64,000 nt of DNA, taken from positions 15,748,307 to 15,812,306 of the forward strand of contig NC_092228.1 in the NCBI RefSeq assembly GCF_036320965.1, written 5' to 3'. A program made the translations under genes and the position numbers. The DNA is from Panulirus ornatus. Its lineage: Eukaryota > Arthropoda > Malacostraca > Decapoda > Palinuridae. Every line of letters begins with the position of its first letter. The first letter of the stretch is position 1. A model generated the notes under the pieces. That model was not told the DNA's origin, made no database searches, and worked only from the letters and a program-made list of their open reading frames with translations. Shown in pieces: positions 57,397 to 64,000 of this stretch.

Positions 57397-57530
57397 TGGT
57401 TGCGAGAAGAAGTGGGGAAGGAAGAAGGAATGCCTTGTGATGTTTTGACCCAGCTTTTTCAGCTTATTGACCCCATATATGAGTTTCACACTCAGCTCCT
57501 TAAGGAACTTGACACTCGACTAGCACAGTG
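57397..57530 (+). CDS. FARP: FARP-like RhoGEF, DH domain exon 2
   Basis: A 134-bp exon with acceptor TGTTACACAATTTCAG and donor CAGTG/GTGAGT. It encodes WLREEVGKEEGMPCDVLTQL, then FQLIDPIYEFHTQLLKELDT, RLAQW. FARP family members read WFxxxVxKExxMPxxLxxLxFxxxxPxxxFHxxFLxEIExRLxxW here, forming helix 1-2 of the DH fold. It starts in phase 0 and ends with TG, whose codon is completed by the first G of the 61216 exon (TGG, Trp). It lies about 60 bp after the LINE endonuclease remnant. Confidence 0.9.
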
Positions 57531-57834
57531 GTGAGTATCCTTTTCATGCAGACATAGGTCTTGTGGCTGATAAACTCCTTAGACCACATTTTTATCATTA
57601 TTTTGTGAATAAAAGGCATTTGACATTACATAGTGTATTATATCTTAATCATGCCAATTTATGATTTTTGCTTCTTTTTCTTCTCTGAAAATTGGCTCAT
57701 GTATTGGCAAGTTAAACCTAGGAACTGTTTAATTTACTTCTGTTATACAAAATTTTACAGAATACAAAGTTTTTTGGTCATATTTTAAGTTATGTCAAAA
57801 CTGTTAGAGGTTCAGAAACTTACTTTCAAAGTGG

Positions 57835-58095
57835 TGGCAAATAGAACCAAGTCTTAGGAGGATGTCTTATCTGGGGTACCAAGAGAATGGTGTTAGCCTC
57901 AATACTCTTTGTCATCTTTGTAATAATGATATTAGACACTGGCAATAAAGTAGAGGAAAGCAGTAAAAAGCTTTGCTGATGTGAGTAAACAAAAGGATTG
58001 TATCAGAAACTGATCGGATGGAGATGCAGAAAGACTTTGATGCAATTTACAAGAGTGCGGAAGTGAACCTAGCTAAATTTAAGAGGATAATTTTG
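57835..58095 (+). mobile_element. Older CR1/L2-like LINE, part 1 (split by LINE V)
   Basis: With frame changes the + strand reads GYQENGVSLNTLCHLCNNDI (usual SGVPQGSVLxPxLFxIFINDI), then KSFADV-like sequence (the FADD box is frameshifted) and KQKDCIRN; in the next frame VNKRIVSETDRMEMQKDFDA, IYKSAEVNLAKFKRII. The last phrase normally continues to an ELIRYG-type region, but LINE copy V intervenes. The element resumes at 59935. Confidence 0.78.
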
Positions 58096-59934
58096 AGAAG
58101 GTTTGAGAAGGTTTGTTGAATGTGTTTGATGATAGAGTGGCAGATATAGGGTGTTTTGGTCGAGGTGGTGTGCAAAGTGAGAGGGTTAGGGAAAATGATT
58201 TGGTAAACAGAGAAGAGGTAGTAAAAGCTTTGCGGAAGATGAAAGCCGGCAAGGCAGCAGGTTTGGATGGTATTGCTGTGGAATTTATTAAAAAAGGGGG
58301 TGACTGTATTGTTGACTGGTTGGTAAGGTTATTTAATGTATGTATGACTCATGGTGAGGTGCTTGAGGATTGGCGGAATGCGTGCATAGTGCCATTGTAC
58401 AAAGGCAAAGGGGATAAGAGTGAGTGCTCAAATTACAGAGGTATAAGTTTGTTGAGTATTCCTGGTAAATTATATGGGAGGATATTGATTGAGAGGGTGA
58501 AGGCATGTACAGAGCATCAGATTGGGGAAGAGCAGTGTGGTTTCAGAAGTGGTAGAGGATGTGTGGATCAGGTGTTTGCTTTGAAGAATGTATGTGAGAA
58601 ATACTTAGAAAAGCAAATGGATTTGTATGTAGCATTTATGGATCTGGAGAAGGCATATGATAGAGTTGATAGAGATGCTCTGTGGAAGGTATTAAGAATA
58701 TATGGTGTGGGAGGCAAGTTGTTAGAAGCAGTGAAAAGTTTTTATCGAGGATGTAAGGCATGTGTACGTGTAGGAAGAGAGGAAAGTGATTGGTTCTCAG
58801 TGAATGTAGGTTTGCGGCAGGGGTGTGTGATGTCTCCATGGTTGTTTAATTTGTTTATGGATGGGGTTGTTAGGGAGGTGAATGCAAGAGTTTTGGAAAG
58901 AGGGGCAAGTATGAAGTCTGTTGGGGATGAGAGAGCTTGGGAAGTGAGTCAGTTGTTGTTCGCTGATGATACAGCGCTGGTGGCTGATTCATGTGAGAAA
59001 CTGCAGAAGCTTGTGACTGAGTTTGGTAAAGTGTGTGAAAGAAGAAAGTTAAGAGTAAATGTGAATAAGAGCAAGGTTATTAGGTACAGTAGGGTTGAGG
59101 GTCAAGTCAATTGGGAGGTGAGTTTGAATGGAGAAAAACTGGAGGAAGTGAAGTGTTTTAGATATCTGGGAGTGGATCTGGCAGCGGATGGAACCATGGA
59201 AGCGGAAGTGGATCATAGGGTGGGGGAGGGGGCGAAAATTCTGGGAGCCTTGAAGAATGTGTGGAAGTCGAGAACATTATCTCGGAAAGCAATAATGGGT
59301 ATGTTTGAAGGAATAGTGGTTCCAACAATGTTGTATGGTTGCGAGGCGTGGGCTATGGATAGAGTTGTGCGCAGGAGGATGGATGTGCTGGAAATGAGAT
59401 GTTTGAGGACAATGGGTGGTGTGAGGTGATTTGATCGAGTAAGTAACGTAAGGGTAAGAGAGATGTGTGGAAATAAAAAGAGCGTGGTTGAGAGAGCAGA
59501 AGAGGGTGTTTTGAAATGGTTCGGGCACATGGAGAGAATGAGTGAGGAAAGATTGACCAAGAGAATATATGTGTCGGAGGTGGAGGGAACGAGGAGAAGA
59601 GGGAGACCAAATTGGAGGTGGAAAGATGGAGTGAAAAAGATTTTGTGTGATCGGGGCCTGAACATGCAGGAGGGTGAAAGGAGGGCAAGGAATAGAGTGA
59701 ATTGGAGCGATGTGGTATACCGGGGTTGACGTGCTGTCAGTGGATTGAATCAAGGCATGTGAAGCGTCTGGGGTAAACCATGGAAAGCTGTGTAGGTATG
59801 TATATTTGCGTGTGTGGACGTATGTATATACATGTGTATGGGGGTGGGTTGGGCCATTTCTTTCGTCTGTTTCCTTGCGCTACCTCGCAAACGCGGGAGA
59901 CAGCAAAAAAAAAAAAAAAAAAAAAAAAATTGAG
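58096..59934 (+). mobile_element. RTE-like LINE copy V nested in older LINE
   Basis: 5'-truncated copy starting near GAAGGTTTGTTGAATGTG, with nearly full RT, short-type 3' UTR (59730-59904), terminal motif CTACCTCGCAAACGCGGGAG and poly(A) 59905-59929. The word TTGAGAA occurs just before the start (58092-58110 region) and just after the poly(A) (59930-59936), a possible short target-site duplication. Inserted in an older LINE, itself in a FARP-like intron. Short-UTR type, little diverged: among the youngest copies. Confidence 0.94.
58113..59729 (+). pseudogene. LINE reverse transcriptase with one nonsense mutation
   Basis: Open from 58113 to 59429 (438 codons), then a TGA at 59427-59429 where other copies have TGG (Trp of CGVRWFDRVS; this copy also has GGVR). 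The same frame continues: the 59463-59729 part carries CGNKKSVVERAEEGVLKWFG and GRPNWRWKDGVKKIL. All catalytic motifs are present: FMDLEKAYDRVD near 58629-58665, GLRQGCVMSPWLFNL near 58810-58855, FADD at 58959-58970. A single stop separates it from an open RT; the endonuclease domain is missing by 5' truncation, so it could not move on its own in any case. Confidence 0.93.
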
Positions 59935-60162
59935 AAAAAAAAAATTATAGATCAAGGAAAGATTTAATAGTAGTGCCAAGAAAAAGGCCTGACAGGAAGT
60001 GATAGAAAGTAGGCCAGTGTAAAAGATTTGGGTACTAGGCATCATCATGAATGAGAAACTAAATCTTAGAAAACATATTGAGAAGATTATGCTATCAAGT
60101 GATGAGTGGTATGATTGTGAGAACTTTCTTCACAAATATTGAAACCTGTTGATGAAAATTTT

Positions 60163-60199
<37 letters not shown>

Positions 60200-61020
60200 A
60201 AGCCAGATAATACTGTTTTATATGCTCACCAATGAAACAAATAAACTGAGAGTTCAGAAGCCCTTTATAAGCAAGATTGAAGGAATGGAACATATGGACA
60301 ACTACGAAAGGCTGAAAGAACTGCAACTACGTAGCCTAGAAAGAAGAAGCGAAAGATATGTGATAATGTATGAATGGCAACAAATTGAAGATATATGAGA
60401 GAATTTGTTAAACCTGAAAGTTTCCTTTTAGGGAAGATACAGAGTTTGTTAAGTTTTCAAGAATACCATAGCACATACTGAAAATAACTAAGAAAAAATA
60501 TAAGACATCTTATCCAGGAAGCTGCTTTGAGAAATAAGAAACATGCATGTAAAAAGTCCAGAAACATTTAAAAAGTACTTATGTGTGGTTGAAGTCAGTC
60601 CCAGTTGAACCAAGAATTGATAATTATACATTGTAGGGGGCAGCTGAAAAGCATTAGTTTTATGCAGTTCAAGCAACATGTGCTGTGAGTCCTACCATTT
60701 GGCTTGATTTTGTCAGATGTACTCTGTGATATGTAGGTAGCTGCTCTCTCTCTCTCTCTTTCAGAAACAAAGTTATTGAGTCTGTAAGAATACTATGGAA
60801 AATATGAAAAAGATATCAAAGGAAAATATACAAAAAGGATGGAAAGACTAACCATTGTACTATCAGGAGACTCAAAAAATGTGAATGGAACAACTGCAGG
60901 GACATAGTTAAAGTCAGTCCCAAATGAAGTCACGACTGATGATTATATAATGAGTATGATGGCAGAGAGAAATAGGATTATTCATCATGCAAGATGTGTG
61001 TGACATGCTTCCCTTGCCTT
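59935..61020 (+). mobile_element. Older CR1/L2-like LINE, part 2
   Basis: Continues the element of 57835-58095 after LINE V: near 60028-60130 KDLGTRHHHE/ VIMNEKLNLRKHIEKIM (usual KDLGVIMNEKLNFKxHIEKI) and RTFFTNIET. A (TA)n tract sits at 60166-60197. Then 60245-60398 reads KLRVQKPFISKIEGMEHMDN and YERLKELQLRSLERRSERYV, IMYEWQQIEDI (usual NYxERLKxLxLYSLERRRERYxIIYxWQQIEGI). 60560-60640 has SPETFKKYLCVVE, and a second related terminal piece is near 60830-61000. No intact frame. Confidence 0.78.
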
Positions 61021-61215
61021 TTGGCTGAACTGTCTTGTAGGTTCATGTTGGTACTTTCTAGTCCTGTTTTGGCAAAGTCTTGTCTCAGGTACTCATAGTT
61101 AGTTAGTTATCCTCATGTGCTCTTAGGTTTTCTGTTTTCAATAGAGAATTTGTTTTTCATCCTTCAGACTTATGTTTCCATATTTACAACCTGTAATTTT
61201 TGTGGATTTTTGCAG

Positions 61216-61297
61216 GGATGGTCGTGCAAGTGGATCAAACAAGCTGGAATCTCAAAGGGTCGGTGATATCATGCTGAAGAATATGAACATGCTAAAG
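61216..61297 (+). CDS. FARP: FARP-like RhoGEF, DH domain exon 3
   Basis: An 82-bp exon, acceptor GTGGATTTTTGCAG, donor AAAG/GTAAGG. After the Trp codon shared with the previous exon it encodes DGRASGSNKLESQRVGDIML, KNMNMLK. The FARP pattern is (W)EGRxx....xxQRIGDxMLKNxxxxK, a good match including QR-GDIMLKN. It ends in phase 0. The rest of the DH domain (about 130 residues) and two PH domains expected in FARP proteins are not recognisable before the window end, so the gene continues to the right. Confidence 0.88.
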
Positions 61298-62379
61298 GTA
61301 AGGACATTTATAGAAATCCACTGTAAGACTAGCAGAAAGACACCTATTAGTTTAGAATTTTGTATGTGTTGCTCAGTTATTTCATCTTGCAGGTGGTCTG
61401 AAACTGTTTTAATATTTCCAGAAAGTAATCAGAAATCAAGGGTAGTGAATAGGACTCTAGAATTGCGGGAAACCCTGAACTCTTACATTGTAGCATTAAT
61501 ATCAGTATTTGTATTTGTATGTGCATTTCAGAAATTGAAATGTTTTCCATTATTAGATCATAGATTGACATTTAAAAGTAAGTAGAATACCTTGAAAGTT
61601 ATGTTAAGTACATTTGTGTTGTTGTTCATAGTGAGGGTGGAGGGAGTGTGATTAACACATTTGACAGTTCCTGATAAGAAATGAGAATGGGAGAGTTTGT
61701 CTGCTTTTTCTTTTCAGCTTGGGTTCCCACACAACTATTATTTCATACTAAGGCACAGCATTGATTGTGATTAACATGAATATATTTAGTTATGTTATAC
61801 TAGATTTTACTAAATAGACTGAAATGGGTGCTGTGGAAACTGGCTTGCATACTGGGGAGGATATTGGAGTTGTTTTTCTTCAGAAATATTTATGTTGTTT
61901 TCATTTTGCCTGTCAAAAAAGTCCTCCATCACCTCAGAATTACATAAGAGATAATTAGGAACAGTTCCTCTGTAATTTCCATGATGTGAATAAAAGGCTA
62001 ACCAGAGAGTGGCAGGGTTGGCTTCCTGAGCTGACCTCCCTTCTGTTACAGTCCTTCAAAAATCTCTCTAAATCACTTTGTTCTCCACATCTCTCACTGC
62101 ATCCCCTCTTTCTTCAGCAACTATCCCATAGCACATCCACCAATCTACAAAGTTTCTGTGGGGTGACCATGTACAGAAGACGAGCAGGTTGATGGCCATA
62201 CATTGAAACTGTGATAGTACCATTGTGGGTACTGAGGAGAGCAGATTTTTTTTCCTGTATCTTCTTGGAGTTGGAAGAGACCCATAGAGGCTACTGATGG
62301 TATGAGAAGTCAACTGAATATTTAACCCCAAACTCCTCTAGATAGTTATGTATGCAAGATGGGTAACCCATCTACATGG
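61298..62379. other. Intronic sequence, no gene recognised
   Basis: The open frame that runs through the 61216 exon to 61585 is intron read-through. 61986-62331 has overlapping open frames on both strands without recognisable domains. Confidence 0.5.
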
Positions 62380-62465
62380 ATATTTATTTACTTGATCGCT
62401 GTTTCTTGCATAAGCGAGGTAGCTTCAGGAAACAGACGAAGAAAGACCCATCCACTCATGAAATG
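62380..62465 (-). repeat. Diverged LINE terminal motif
   Basis: TTACTTGATCGCTGTTTCTTGCATAAGCGAGGTAGC then TTCAGGAAACAGACGAAG and ACCCATCCACTC (pieces given by their ends) match the LINE 3' end on the minus strand. It is directly followed by a + strand RT fragment, so two remnants are joined tail to body. Confidence 0.7.
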
Positions 62466-63350
62466 AAAGGTAGTGAAAGCCTTATATAAGATGAAGTTAG
62501 GTAGAATAGCAGGAGTGGATGGGATTGAGGTTGGAGTTTCTCAAGGTGATAGTGTTGTTCATTGATTATTCATCATACTCAAAGTTTGTATGGATAAAGA
62601 TAAAGTGTCAGAGAGGCCTCGATAAAAGGCAAGTGAGCCAAAAGTGAATGCTGAAATTTCACAGGTTCAAGTTTGTGTATTATACATGGTAAGGTGTATG
62701 GGAAGATGATGACTGAGAGAGTGGTGGTATGCACAGAAATGTGGACTAGGGAGGACGAGTGTGACTCTATTTCATGTGTGGCGGGGTGGCGACGGGAATG
62801 GGTGAAGGCGGCAAGTATGGAGTGATAAAGATTCTGAGTGATCGGGGCCTGAACATGCAGGAGGGTGAAAGGCGTGCAAGGAATAGAGTGAATTGGAACG
62901 ATGTGGTATACTGGGGTCGACGTGCTGTCAGTGGATTGAACCAGGGCATGTGAAGCATCTGGGGTAAACCATGGAAAGTTTTGTAGGGCCTGGATGCAGA
63001 AAGGGAGCTGTGGTTTTGGTGCATTATACATGACAGCTAGAGACTGAGTGTGAATGAATGTGGCCTTTGTTGTCTTGTCCTAGCGCTACCTCACGCACAT
63101 TCAGGGGGAGGGGGTTTTCATTTCATGTGTGGCAGGATGGCGATGCAAATGAATAAGGGCAGACAGTATGAATTATGTACATGTGTATATATATGTCTGT
63201 ATGTGTATATATATGTATACGTTGAGATGTATGGGTATGTATATGTGCGTGTGTGGACATGTATGTATATACATCTGTGTGTGGGTGGGTTGGGCCATTC
63301 TTTTGTCCGTTTCCTTGCGCTACCTCGCTAACGAGGGAGACAGCGACAAA

Positions 63351-63353
<3 letters not shown>
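62466..63353 (+). mobile_element. RTE-like LINE copy X, internally deleted, long 3' UTR
   Basis: 62466-62765 is an old RT N-terminal piece with VVKALYKMKLGRIAGVDGIE (usual VVKALRKMKAGKAAGLDGIA) and several shifts. After a junction near 62765-62820 that includes UTR-like words (TTTCATGTGTGGCGGGGTGG), the sequence resumes at the RT C-terminus (AGATTCTGAGTGATCGGGGC, 62828), stop region near 62920, then a long-type 3' UTR and the terminal motif CGCTACCTCGCTAACGAGGG..GACAAAGCA, followed by (TA)n. The two halves may be separate insertions or one internally deleted element. Confidence 0.8.

Positions 63354-63410
<57 letters not shown>
63354..63410. repeat. (TA)n microsatellite
   Basis: About 56 bp of AT directly after GACAAAGCA of copy X. 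This is the tail without an intervening poly(A). Confidence 0.95.
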
Positions 63411-63412
<2 letters not shown>

Positions 63413-63748
63413 AAAAGTTGAGGTCCAGATAAATTTTTGGTCTGTCAAGGCTTTATTATGGCGGATGACCAACTACCTACCCTCATGTATCCAAGATATG
63501 GTTGTACTTTGTGTAATGAAGACAATTGAGAAACATCATAAGCCAATATTCCTGTTTCATGATAAAGAGAAGTGGACCAGGCAGTATGATACAGTGGTTA
63601 AATTGATGAAAACTACTATTGACATTTGTGTAAATAAATTATACATTTCCCTTTCCATAGCCAGAGGTTGAACCATTATGTGACATTCATTTTTCATTTC
63701 ATTTCAAGCTAGAAGTTTCAGTTTTCTAAATTATTTCTTACATTTTTC

Positions 63749-63754
<6 letters not shown>
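63411..63754. other. No supported gene
   Basis: No exon or repeat recognised. An open frame 63168-63671 crosses the LINE tail, the (TA)n and part of this region and is not meaningful. Confidence 0.4.
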
Positions 63755-63806
<52 letters not shown>

Positions 63807-63807
63807 T
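63755..63807. repeat. (TA)n microsatellite
   Basis: About 50 bp of AT preceding a minus-strand SINE-like unit, that is, beyond that unit's 3' end. Confidence 0.95.
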
Positions 63808-63927
63808 TTTCTTTCAAACTATTCGCCATTTCCCGCATTAGCGAGGTAGCGTTAAGAACAGAGGACTGGGCCTTTGAGGGAATACCCTCAACTGGCCCAG
63901 TTCTCTGTTCCTTCTTTTGGAAAATTG

Positions 63928-63959
<32 letters not shown>

Positions 63960-64000
63960 GAGAGGGGAGGATTTCCAGCCCCCCGCTCCCTCCCCTTTTA
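63808..64000 (-). repeat. SINE-like unit, copy 4
   Basis: Read on the minus strand: GGGGGCTGGAAATCCTCCCC near 63984, a 32-base T-run (A-run 63927-63958 on +), CAATTTTCCAAAAGAAGGAAC, CAGAGAACTGGGCCAG, GGGTATTCCCTCAAAGGCCC, AGTCCTCTGTTCTTAACGCT, ACCTCGCTAATGCGGGAAAT, GGCGAATAGTTTGAAAG, then (TA)n. Same order as copies 2 and 3. The head reaches the window edge, so the unit may extend further. Confidence 0.82.

Noticed and set aside
61298..61585. Coding extension of the 61216 exon
   Set aside because: AAAG/GTAAGG is a strong donor at 61298, and the sequence beyond does not match the DH domain.

Overview
The window looks like a piece of an invertebrate nuclear genome, most probably a crustacean (decapod-like). 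It is AT-rich, has GT-AG introns, long (TA)n and (CT)n microsatellites, and is packed with broken transposable elements. The decapod assignment is an inference from the character of the repeats, especially an abundant non-LTR family whose 3' end carries a CGCTACCTCGC..CGCGGGA motif. Nothing bacterial or viral is seen: no operons, no CRISPR array, no rRNA.

The only host gene I can support is on the + strand in the right third. Four exons (42924-43152, 55354-55525, 57397-57530, 61216-61297) join in compatible phases. The last three encode the first part of a Dbl-homology (RhoGEF) domain closely resembling the FARP (FERM, RhoGEF and pleckstrin) family. The first encodes a Ser/Pro-rich linker and is less certain. 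The FERM exons upstream and the rest of DH plus the PH domains downstream are not in the window. The first intron (12.2 kb) is almost entirely transposon-filled.

Layout: 1-15 kb is mostly unexplained AT-rich sequence with an inverted pair of tRNA-like SINE units (1.24-1.58 kb), an old RTE-like LINE scrap (2.0-2.45 kb), diverged tandem duplications (6.9-8.2 and 10.8-11.4 kb) and decayed CR1/Jockey-like LINE fragments (12.4-14.5 kb). From 16.2 to 27.9 kb is a chain of at least nine copies of one RTE-like LINE, separated by poly(A), (TA)n or (TG)n tracts and three SINE-like units. Copies left of about 20.3 kb lie on the minus strand and those right of it on the plus strand. From 28 to 38 kb is a graveyard of old LINEs (Jockey-like, CR1/L2-like) and a piggyBac-like transposase relic. 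38-42.9 kb has no recognisable gene. 43.3-46.2 kb is a Tigger/pogo DNA transposon with both terminal inverted repeats and TA duplications, its transposase interrupted by an RTE-like LINE copy. 46.2-55.1 kb holds more LINE copies, a roughly 530-bp (CT)n tract, a decayed Jockey-like LINE and the only RTE-like copy with an endonuclease domain joined to its RT. 55-61.3 kb holds the FARP DH exons with LINE insertions in the introns, including one young LINE nested inside an older CR1-like LINE. 62-64 kb is again LINE and SINE debris.

No novel multi-gene system was found. The most interesting biology is the transposon ecology: tail-to-head chains of one LINE, two 3'-UTR subfamilies, a SINE-like family sharing the LINE's terminal motif, and nested insertions whose order can be read.
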